Shown here one piece after another: positions 11,256 to 18,897 of a stretch of 64,000 nt of DNA (the first letter of the stretch is position 1; every line of letters begins with the position of its first letter). The position numbers and the translations under genes are program-made. Origin of the DNA: Cherax quadricarinatus (lineage: Eukaryota; Arthropoda; Malacostraca; Decapoda; Parastacidae). The notes under the pieces were generated by a model, which saw only the letters and a program-made list of their open reading frames with translations, searched no databases and had not been told where the DNA came from. The stretch is from the NCBI RefSeq assembly GCF_038502225.1, contig NC_091325.1:28747959-28811958 (forward strand), in the 5' to 3' direction.

Positions 11256-11308
11256 CTTTATTGAAGAAACGCTTCGCCACACAGTGGCTTCATCAGTCCA
11301 ATACAAAG
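11256..11308 (-). ncRNA. Hammerhead-like motif, unit 3, core mutated
   Basis: Here the plus strand reads GAAACGCTTCGCC instead of GAAACGTTTCGCC. On the ribozyme strand the conserved GAAA therefore becomes GAAG. That position (A15.1) is part of the hammerhead core, so this unit is expected to be weak or inactive. Confidence 0.5.
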
Positions 11309-11632
11309 TAGAAGTGGGTAAGGAGAGTAGAAGTTTGAGGTAATCAGTCCCTCAACCTGGAATCGATGTGTTCAGTCCATCACTCTTGTAGGAAGTGCAG
11401 CATAGGGCCAGAGAGGTGGCTTATATACTGTGGTGAGATGAGTTGAAGCAGGAAGAGGCGGGATCACAGTGGGACCTTCCACTAGTGTAAGTAGGTCGTC
11501 GTCCAAAGGTTGGGCAAGCGTTGAAGTCTTTGTACCAAGATCCCATGATGTTGCAGTGTCTGACAGATGTGATGAATGGTTTTGAAAACCGACAAGTTGA
11601 AGAATTGAGACACTTATGCAACATATGGGAAT

Positions 11633-11685
11633 CTTTATTGAAGAAACGTTTCGCCACACAGTGGCTTCATCAGTCCAATACAAAG
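11633..11685 (-). ncRNA. Hammerhead-ribozyme-like motif, unit 4
   Basis: Core elements as in unit 1 are intact. Confidence 0.6.
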
Positions 11686-12009
11686 TAGAAGTGGGTAAGG
11701 AGAGTAGAAGTTTGAGGTAATCAGTCCCTCAACCTGGAATCGATGTGTTCAGTCCATCACTCTTGTAGGAAGTGCAGCATAGGGCCAGAGAGGTGGCTTA
11801 TATACTGCGGTGAGATGAGTTGAAGCAGGAAGAGGCGGGATCACAGTGGGACCTTCCACTAGTGTAAGTAGGTCGTCGTCCAAAGGTTGGGCAAGCGTTG
11901 AAGTCTTTGTACCAAGATCCCATGATGTTGCAGTGTCTGACAGATGTGATGAATGGTTTTGAAAACCGACAAGTTGAAGAATTGAGACACTTATGCAACA
12001 TATGGGAAT

Positions 12010-12062
12010 CTTTATTGAAGAAACGTTTCGCCACACAGTGGCTTCATCAGTCCAATACAAAG
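12010..12062 (-). ncRNA. Hammerhead-ribozyme-like motif, unit 5
   Basis: Core elements as in unit 1 are intact. Confidence 0.6.
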
Positions 12063-12386
12063 TAGAAGTGGGTAAGGAGAGTAGAAGTTTGAGGTAATCA
12101 GTCCCTCAACCTGGAATCGATGTGTTCAGTCCATCACTCTTGTAGGAAGTGCAGCATAGGGCCAGAGAGGTGGCTTATATACTGCGGTGAGATGAGTTGA
12201 AGCAGGAAGAGGCGGGATCACAGTGGGACCTTCCACTAGTTTAAGTAGGTCGTCGTCCAAAGGTTGGGCAAGCGTTGAAATCTTTGTACCAAGATCCCAT
12301 GATGTTGCAGTGTCTGACAGATGTGATGAATGGTTTTGAAAACCGACAAGTTGAAGAATTGAGACACTTATGCAACATATGGGAAT

Positions 12387-12439
12387 CTTTATTGAAGAAA
12401 CGTTTCGCCACACAGTGGCTTCATCAGTCCAATACAAAG
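12387..12439 (-). ncRNA. Hammerhead-ribozyme-like motif, unit 6 (partial unit)
   Basis: The core is intact although the unit itself is cut short at about 12662, at the inversion junction. Confidence 0.6.
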
Positions 12440-12845
12440 TAGAAGTGGGTAAGGAGAGTAGAAGTTTGAGGTAATCAGTCCCTCAACCTGGAATCGATGT
12501 GTTCAGTCCATCACTCTTGTAGGAAGTGCAGCATAGGGCCAGAGAGGTGGCTTATATACTGCGGTGAGATGAGTTGAAGCAGGAAGAGGCGGGATCACAG
12601 TGGGACCTTCCACTAGTGTAAGTAGGTCGTCGTCCAAAGGTTGGGCAAGCGTTGAAGTCTTCGTCTCAATTCTTCAACTTGTCGGTTTTCAAAACCATTC
12701 ATCACATCTGTCAGACACTGCAACATCATGGGATCTTGGTACAAAGACTTCAACGCTTGCCCAACCTTTGGACGACGACCTACTTACACTAGTGGAAGGT
12801 CCCACTGTGATCCCGCCTCTTCCTGCTTCAACTCATCTCACCGCA

Positions 12846-12854
12846 GTATATAAG
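12846..12854 (+). promoter_or_regulatory. Candidate TATA box in the inverted unit
   Basis: GTATATAAG lies about 120 bp upstream of the hammerhead motif and on the same strand. The same box occurs in every unit, on the minus strand in the tandem copies. A promoter role is inference from the consensus only. Confidence 0.3.
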
Positions 12855-12965
12855 CCACCTCTCTGGCCCTATGCTGCACTTCCTACAAGAGTGATGGACT
12901 GAACACATCGATTCCAGGTTGAGGGACTGATTACCTCAAACTTCTACTCTCCTTACCCACTTCTA

Positions 12966-13018
12966 CTTTGTATTGGACTGATGAAGCCACTGTGTGGCGA
13001 AACGTTTCTTCAATAAAG
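12966..13018 (+). ncRNA. Hammerhead-ribozyme-like motif, inverted unit
   Basis: Elements in order are helix I strand TATTGGA (12971-12977), CTGATGA (12978-12984), one extra A, helix II GCCAC-TGT-GTGGC (12986-12998), GAAA (12999-13002), a very short helix III region CGTTTC, and helix I strand TTCAATA (13009-13015). Helix I pairs over 7 bp (one G-U) and helix II over 5 bp. This is a type I layout with a minimal helix III, as described for Penelope and retrozyme hammerheads. Predicted cleavage is after the C at 13008. The extra A between CTGATGA and helix II is non-canonical and lowers confidence. Confidence 0.62.
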
Positions 13019-14048
13019 ATTCCCATATGTTGCATAAGTGTCTCAATTCTTCAACTTGTCGGTTTTCAAAACCATTCATCACATTTACATTAATGACCTT
13101 GATGAAGGGATTACTAGTGACATGAGTAAGTTTGCTGATGATACAAAGATAGGCCGTATAATTCACTCTGAGGAGGATATCAATGAACTCCAGGACGATT
13201 TGAACAAATTAATGTCTTGGTCTGAAAAATGGCAGATGAAGTTTAATGTGGATAAGTGTAAGGTACTTGCCCTTGGTAATGAAAATAACCCTCGAAGCTA
13301 TAATCTAGGTGAAGTAGAGCTTGGTCATACAGAATGTGAAAAAGACTTGGGAGTCATGGTAAGCAGAAATCTAAAGCCAAGACAGTAGTGCCTTAGTGTG
13401 CGCAACAAGGCCAACAGATTACTTGGATTTATCTCAAGAAGTATAAGTAACAGAAGTCCAAAAGTTATTTTACAGCTCTATACATCACTAGTGAGGCCTC
13501 ATTTAGATTATGCTGCTCAGTTTTGGTCCCCTTACTACAAGATGGACATAGACTCATTAGAGAACATACAGAGAAGAATGACTAAAATGATTTACTGTGT
13601 AAGGAACCTCCCGTATGAAGATAGACTTAAAGCCTTAAATCTCCACTCTCTGGAGAGGCGTAGAATGAGGGGAGATATCATTGAAGTGTATAAGTGGATG
13701 ACGGGCATAAACAAGGGAGACATTAATAAAGTACTGAGGGTGTCGAACCAGGTAAGAACCAGGAATAATGGATTTAAGTTGGATAAATTTAGATTTAGAA
13801 AGGACATAGGTAAGTACTGGTTTTCTAACAGAGTTGTAGATGCGTGGAACAGTCTTCCCAGTGGGGTGATAGAGGCTAGGACCTTGGGTAGCTTTAAGAA
13901 GAGACTGGACAAATATATGAGTGGGAGGGGCTGGGTTTGATTGGTGTCAAGGGGTACGGGAGTTATTTCTTAAGTAGCTTTAGGTAGATGTCGTTTTGAT
14001 AAGGACCTGCCTCGTATGGGCCAGTAGGCCTTCTGCAGTGTTCCTACA

Positions 14049-14072
14049 TTCTTATGTTCTTATGTTCTTATG
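14049..14072 (+). repeat. CR1 3' octamer tail
   Basis: TTCTTATG is repeated about three times directly before the LTR resumes. Similar TTCTTATGTTCTTATG ends appear at 30690-30708 and, in antisense, at 37826-37843. Confidence 0.85.
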
Positions 14073-14459
14073 TTATGAGTGATCCAGCTACATCAAATGA
14101 CCACCAGAGAATATCTGGTAAGTAGAGAGATTATGTACAAGTGTTTTCCTTGATTGATATATCCATGTGTAACCTACCCCCCCCCCTTCATTCAGCTACC
14201 CTAATATAATCTATACAGTCCACAATTAATTAGTAGCACCGTACTTGTGGGTGCTATCCAATCCATACTGGTCTCGGATAGATGTGGACAAGATTGTGAG
14301 GGTCGAGGGGCCACCTGTAGTGACCAGAGGTGGTTAAGTTTTCTCACATGTCTACACGGGGTGACTACGGTAAACAATATGGTTGTCTCCCAATGAGATT
14401 ACTTGTATGTATATAATGTTGAGGTACATACAGGTAAGCACCCTATAAAATTTTCCACA
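14073..14459 (+). repeat. 3' LTR of BEL-1 derivative, second part
   Basis: TTATGAGTGATCCAGC resumes the LTR interrupted at 7414 and runs to the terminal ATTTTCCACA. GTTTG follows as the right target duplication. Small ORFs on both strands here are LTR shadows. Confidence 0.88.
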
Positions 14460-14464
14460 GTTTG

Positions 14465-15283
14465 TATGGTTTTGACATTCAGCCAAATATCTGACTTTTG
14501 CTCTCACAAAAATCAAAAACAAATTATGATATCTCAAAATGATAACCACCAGCTTGTAAAACAATCTTTCCTTTATGTTGTTTGTGAATTTCATTGCATT
14601 CCTATTATTATTATTATTAACAACAGTAAGGCAATATATATGTGATTAACTTTCTTCCGAGATAATCCGCGAGAAAGCCGGAACACGGATTTTTTTTTTT
14701 GTTTTTTTCGAGAAAATAGCATTTTTCTCAGTTTTATACTGCATTACTAATGTATATCATATTTACCCCTCTCCGTTTTCTTTAATATAAAGACCTTGGA
14801 GTGATAGAAAGGGAATGGAAGCCATCCCTAGCTAAAGGAATATTATATTCCTGAGGGAGCACTCGAAGAATATGCTATACATTATTCATTCTGGAGTATT
14901 TACCATATTTCTTTGTTATTTATATTGTTTATTATGTCATATTAGATCAATTGTGATAGATAAATAAGCCGTAGAAGCGATAACAGCTTTATATTGAAGC
15001 ATTTTCCCCGGCCACCCCGGGACTGGAATTTCTGCTGACGTAAGCAAGATGTTCCCAGGAGGTTTCTGATTGGTTGTAAGTCTACGTATAAGTCCCACCC
15101 ACTTTCTTATGATGCCAAATCGTCAATTATTATATTAGAAAGAATAATACAATAAATACACGGAAAAAAATCGGAAAAAAACATGAAAATTGACGATAGG
15201 TGAGCAGACCTGCCGCGGGTGGCGACGTCACCCTAGGTGTTTTAAATGACTATAATTCCTTGTAGGATATGTCGTAGAACAAT
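14465..15283. other. Spacer with no recognised feature
   Basis: About 820 bp of mostly A/T-rich sequence contains a (TTA)n stretch near 14605 and poly-T near 14690. There is also a short GC-richer segment near 15000-15060. I see no gene or match to other repeats in the window. Confidence 0.5.
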
Positions 15284-15505
15284 GATTCTTGTACCAAGGT
15301 AGTATTCTGGGTCCATTATTATTCTTATGTTATGTCAATGACATGCCTATCAGTGTCAAATGCAAACTCCTACTGTATGCAGATGACAGTGCTCTGTTAG
15401 TGTCAGGTAAAGACCCACAAGATATAGCTAATGTTTTAACAATGGAACTGGAGTCCTGCAGCAAATGGTTAGTAGACAACAAACTATCATTAGTTAGTTT
15501 AATAT
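15284..15505 (+). pseudogene. LINE-C reverse transcriptase fragment (palm region)
   Basis: The frame shows QGSILGPLLFLCYVNDM and LLLYADDSALL, the RT palm motifs with an intact YADD, then ESCSKWLVDNKLSL. It breaks off at about 15505 into non-coding repeat sequence. The next part of the same family's RT (VSSVKYLGIPFDP) lies at 25051-25755, so the two may be halves of one copy separated by later insertions. Upstream RT motifs and endonuclease are absent. Confidence 0.75.
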
Positions 15506-15569
15506 GTTTATTATGCACCCCATACCCATCCTGTGGGCGGTAGTCAAAAGATTACAGAGGTACATAATT
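15506..15569 (+). repeat. Left flank of the repeat that received BEL-1
   Basis: TTTATTATGCACCCCATACC and GTGGGCGGTAGTCAAAAG lead into TACATAATT, and the BEL-1 LTR starts at 15570. The sequence resumes as TAATTGGTCCAGGGACTGG at 23530. TAATT is duplicated (15565-15569 and 23530-23534). Confidence 0.6.
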
Positions 15570-16681
15570 TGTGGAAAATTTTTAATTTTCCGAAACTATA
15601 GCGCCTAATAGGTGTTTTATGTGCCGATAGGAGTCAAAATGTATTTGAAAATGGAGTAGAACCAAGAGTTCCCTTGGCGCATGCGCGGATGTGCGGGGGA
15701 GGGAGGCGCGGATTGTTTTGAATGGTGGTGAGGAAGCTGGGAAAACATGGAACCACGAAATTGACATTCACGGTGGCCTAAGGATTAATATAGGCCTCAT
15801 TTCATAATAAGAAGTGTCGTAACTGTTCCTGGTGGAGAGTGAGGGAACGTGATTTACGGGACCACGGTAATAGAGTGGTAAAAGAGTGATAAGAGTAGGA
15901 CCGGGTGACTGACGCGTCACAATGGACTGTGTCCTGGGGAAAATTACCCTTGGTTTAATCATCACTCATCGGTCTCAGATCTTAATGGAGTGACCTCTAG
16001 TTTGTATAATAGTTATGAGACGTTAAATCGTCTTGTGAATAGTAATGTAATCAGTGATAATAACATTGAGTTAAGAGAAAGCGGGATGTGAAATAGAGCG
16101 CCCTGCTCCGAGTGAACGTGTGACTCGTAACGGGGATAATGGAGATTTATAGAATCACGACTTCTAACCGGGACGATCCGACGGATACCTCGTCCTGCCG
16201 GAATGAGAACCGTGTCGGTGTAGCAGGACATCGAAACTGAGGTAGTGAATGGAAGAAATAAGGAGTATCAATCACCCACAGTTAAGTAACCCTTCTAGTT
16301 ATAGCAACCTTAGGCTGGCCAGTTGTGGTATGTTATGATTAGATAGGTTATGAGTGATCCAGCTACATCAAGTGACCACAGGAGAACAGCTGGTAAGTGG
16401 TGGGATTATGTATAAATGCTTTTCCTTGATGGATGTATCCATGTGTATCTTACCCCCCCCCTCATTCAGCTAAACTAATATAATCTATACAGTCCACAAT
16501 TAATTAGTAGCACCGTACTTGTGGGTGCTATCCAATCCATACTGGTCTCGGATAGATATGGATAAGATTGTGAGGCCGAAGGAATCACTTGCCGCGACCA
16601 GGGGTGGTTAAGTTTTCTCACATGTCTACACGGGGTGACTACGGTAAACATACAGTTAAGCACCCTAGGAAATTTTCCATA
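15570..16681 (+). repeat. 5' LTR of full-length BEL-1
   Basis: The LTR starts TGTGGAAAATTTTTAATTTT, forming a tip hairpin of GGAAAATT...AATTTTCC. It ends TTTTCCATA, so the 3' terminal C-A-C-A of the older copies has changed to C-A-T-A in both LTRs of this copy. Small minus-strand frames are shadows repeated in both LTRs. Confidence 0.93.
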
Positions 16682-16690
16682 TCTGCCCGC

Positions 16691-16712
16691 TGGTCCTTCC
16701 TGAACCGGATGC
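16691..16712 (+). other. Candidate tRNA primer-binding site (BEL-1)
   Basis: TGGTCCTTCCTGAACCGG starts 9 bp after the 5' LTR, as in the derivative copy. It would prime minus-strand DNA synthesis. Confidence 0.6.
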
Positions 16713-16938
16713 AATCAGTGAAAAAATTAATTGAATTAATTACTTAATAATTAAGTGACTGATTGAAGGAAGTGGGTATAGGGTACACAAGTTTAATCGA
16801 TCGTGTGGTGGATGATAATTAGCCCAATAAATTGCTAGCACATGGGTGGCTAGGATTTATACAAGAGTAAAGTGCAAGAATTACTCTTATAAGGCGTCTA
16901 CTTAAGTAGTATAATGGGTGATTATTAATTCCCTAACC

Positions 16939-18897
16939 ATGGCTGGGTCTGAGGAAGTTAGTGCGACTGGCAAGTCCATGGATGCCAAAGCAAAGAAAGC
17001 GTCACTACAAGCTCGGAAGGGTCATGTTACTAAATCATACAAGAGGTGTATGGAGTTAATGAAACAAGAAACGGTAAACCCTGATGAATTAAAGCTACAC
17101 CTAGATGCCTTAGGTAATAGACATGAGTCATATAGATTGTGGTTTAAAGACTATGAAAAAGAGCTGCTAGAGAACTGTGCAGATGATGCTGAAAGGGAGC
17201 GACTGCTAGATCAACATTATGAAGTGGAGGACAACATTGTGTCCTGCAAAACTAAGGCTTTGGAGAAGGTAAAGGGTGTAAACAATGTTGTTGGTCAACC
17301 TAGTAAGGAAAGTCAGAGGCATCTACCAAAACTCCCAGAATTATGTATGCCTGTGTTTAATCCGGGAGAACACTGGGAGGAGTTTTGGTCTATCTTCAAA
17401 GCAGTCGTACATGATAGGAGTGATCTTGCAAGTGTTACCAAATTATGCTATTTAAAGGGACAAGTAAGGGGAGATGCGCATGTTCTCATACAAGCATTCC
17501 CAAATGTAGATGACTCCTATAGTGAGGCAGTTGACTTGTTGGAGGTCACTTACGGTAACTTGGAGCAAAGTAGGCTGGACCTAGTAGCTAATTTGGCTAA
17601 TTTGAAGACTCCAGAGCACAACCGCAACAGTTTACAGCAATTTAGGATCAAACTAGAAAGCACTCTTAAGACCTTGAGTAATAAATATGATCTGGAGGGA
17701 GCAGAGTGGTTGTTGAGTGCCTTGATTCAGAATAAATTGAACCACAAGACCATAGAGTGGTTATCTAACAGATATCACAAGGGTTACTTCAGGTTGGAAG
17801 AAATAAGAGTGGGACTGCAAGAGCTAATTGTCCAACTGCAGACCAGCCAACCCATTACCTCTAGGAATACCACGTCTACAGACCCCAGTGCACCTGCCAA
17901 GTTCCACAAAGGGAAACCTTATCCTAATATCAATAATCCTAAGCCACCTACTACACGGGGTTACGTAGGCACGTATCAAGTGACAGGTGCCAGTTATAGT
18001 GGTTCTCCACCTCCAAGCAAGAGGAGGAAGTACCACAATAAGGGTAGCCCAGTTGATAAGAGGTCAGGCAAGGAAAGGAGAGATTGTATCTTCTGCAATG
18101 GTACTCATTTCTCTAAGAACTGTAATGCCTATAATTCATGGGATGTTAAAGTGGAAAGATTGGAAGAGCTTGCTAGATGTATCAGGTGTCTAGGAAATCA
18201 TAATGTAAGGGATTGCCGTGCTAACTTGCACTATTGTTATCAGTGTAACAAGGGAAGACACCACATAGCTATGTGTAAGGGCAGATCTAATCGTAATGAT
18301 GGTAACAATAGTACTGATAGTGATAATAACCCAGACACAACAGTAGCCCACGTAAAGATTGCAGCTAACGTCGGTAATGATGGCCTAGCTGAGGTAGCTT
18401 TGCCTGTGTTGGATGTGGTGATTAATGATAAACGGCGTAAATCCAAAACTGTAACAGCATTACTGGATCAGGGATCACAACGTACCTTCATAAAACGTAA
18501 CTGCCTTACTGGGATGAAGGTACAAATGGGAGATCCTGCTATACTCAAGCTATCTGGCTTTCTCTCGAATAAGAAGGCCCAGTCATACGACACTGTTTAT
18601 GTAACTGTCCGGCTGGGCAATGAGAGAAAACGTATTAACGCAGTAATTGTGGATAGGCTCCCAGAGAAAATATCTACAATAGGGCTTGGTAACGCTACTG
18701 AAAGGCTTTCGAGCAAGGTAGATTTGGCACCTTCGGGTATAAATAATGATTCGGTGGGGCCAATAGATATTTTGATAGGTAGTGACCATTATGCCACCTT
18801 TGTAAAGGGTATGACAAAGAAATGCGGAGTCACCCTTCTAAGGACCGCCGGAGGTCACGTGATGTATGGCAGGCTTCCTCGTACCGATAATGAATGA
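16939..18897 (+). CDS. BEL-1 Gag and protease region
   Basis: This 652-codon frame encodes the structural Gag and the aspartic protease. The ATG in AACCATGGCTGG is preferred over the upstream in-frame ATG at 16918 for its better context and because the derivative copy keeps it. After a helical N-terminus comes the BEL/Pao Gag core (PVFNPGEHWEEFWSIFKAVV...). Three zinc knuckles follow: CIFCNGTHFSKNC (18084), CIRCLGNHNVRDC (18178) and CYQCNKGRHHIAMC (18235). The protease has TALLDQGSQRTFI (Asp at 18466), with DQG where most retropepsins have DSG or DTG. The frame ends in TGA at 18895-18897, and the pol frame continues in phase after it. Confidence 0.9.
   Translation: MAGSEEVSATGKSMDAKAKKASLQARKGHVTKSYKRCMELMKQETVNPDELKLHLDALGNRHESYRLWFKDYEKELLENCADDAERERLLDQHYEVEDNIVSCKTKALEKVKGVNNVVGQPSKESQRHLPKLPELCMPVFNPGEHWEEFWSIFKAVVHDRSDLASVTKLCYLKGQVRGDAHVLIQAFPNVDDSYSEAVDLLEVTYGNLEQSRLDLVANLANLKTPEHNRNSLQQFRIKLESTLKTLSNKYDLEGAEWLLSALIQNKLNHKTIEWLSNRYHKGYFRLEEIRVGLQELIVQLQTSQPITSRNTTSTDPSAPAKFHKGKPYPNINNPKPPTTRGYVGTYQVTGASYSGSPPPSKRRKYHNKGSPVDKRSGKERRDCIFCNGTHFSKNCNAYNSWDVKVERLEELARCIRCLGNHNVRDCRANLHYCYQCNKGRHHIAMCKGRSNRNDGNNSTDSDNNPDTTVAHVKIAANVGNDGLAEVALPVLDVVINDKRRKSKTVTALLDQGSQRTFIKRNCLTGMKVQMGDPAILKLSGFLSNKKAQSYDTVYVTVRLGNERKRINAVIVDRLPEKISTIGLGNATERLSSKVDLAPSGINNDSVGPIDILIGSDHYATFVKGMTKKCGVTLLRTAGGHVMYGRLPRTDNE

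Larger units (their letters stand above)
10475..13082. mobile_element. Array of 377-bp hammerhead-bearing units (retrozyme/Penelope-terminus-like)
   Basis: TGAGACACTTATGCAAC recurs at 10475, 10852, 11229, 11606, 11983 and 12360, an exact period of 377 bp. There are five full units and a sixth of about 303 bp. At about 12663 the sequence inverts, and a copy of one unit plus about 42 bp follows in the opposite orientation to 13082. ATTTACATTAAT flanks the whole insertion (10463-10474 and 13083-13094), a 12-bp target duplication. Each unit holds a hammerhead-ribozyme-like motif and a TATATAAG box on the same strand. The units carry no credible protein; the repeated 103- and 78-residue frames are artefacts. 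Known parallels are Penelope terminal repeats and animal retrozymes. Confidence 0.85.
8357..13940 (+). pseudogene. CR1-1 ORF2: endonuclease-reverse transcriptase, interrupted
   Basis: ORF2 is open from 8357 to 10474 and continues at 13095-13940 after a 2.6-kb insertion. The apurinic-like endonuclease shows ALTEAWY, GKGGGIALYV, LGVIYRPP, IVIVGDFNFSQIDW and GASDHKSI. The RT shows NKSPGPDELF, NVVPIFKSGD, NYRPISLTSI, SQHGLTRGRSC, YLDFSKAFDRVPHKRL and GVPQGSVLGPLLF. After the insertion come FADDTKIG and the C-terminal domain ending in KKRLDKYMSGRGWV. The insert plus one target duplication is 2620 bp. Removing that length puts the two halves exactly in frame. The only other break is TAG at 13386-13388. 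The element must have been coding-competent shortly before the insertion. Confidence 0.9.
7415..14072 (+). mobile_element. CR1-1: nearly complete CR1-clade LINE
   Basis: The element has a short 5' UTR (7415-7502), ORF1 with an SGNH-hydrolase-like domain, ORF2 with endonuclease and RT, and a short 3' UTR ending in TTCTTATG repeats. An octamer tail of this kind is a known trait of CR1/L2 LINEs. It sits inside the 3' LTR of the BEL-1 derivative. The intact LTR reads AATTGGATAGGTTATGAG, whereas here AATTGGA and TTATGAG flank the LINE. About 4 bp of target therefore seem lost and no clear TSD is visible. ORF2 is interrupted by the 377-bp ribozyme array and one stop. Confidence 0.88.
4441..14459 (+). 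mobile_element. Non-autonomous BEL-1 derivative, with nested CR1-1 insertion
   Basis: Two BEL-1 LTRs (4441-5638, and 6615-7414 plus 14073-14459) flank a reduced internal region of about 980 bp. The bases GTTTG occur at 4436-4440 and 14460-14464, giving a 5-bp target duplication around the whole unit. The internal region keeps the primer-binding site, the gag start region and the segment preceding the 3' LTR. It lacks most of gag, protease, RT, RNase H and integrase, so it could only move with help from a complete relative such as the copy at 15570-23529. The 3' LTR was later split by a CR1 LINE. Confidence 0.9.

Noticed and set aside
10618..12902. Repeated 103-, 100- and 78-residue frames
   Set aside because: They recur with the 377-bp unit on both orientations, lack any known domain and overlap the ribozyme motif. 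They are not credible proteins.
16918..16938. Upstream in-frame ATG of BEL-1 gag
   Set aside because: The ATG at 16939 has a stronger context and is the one preserved in the derivative copy.
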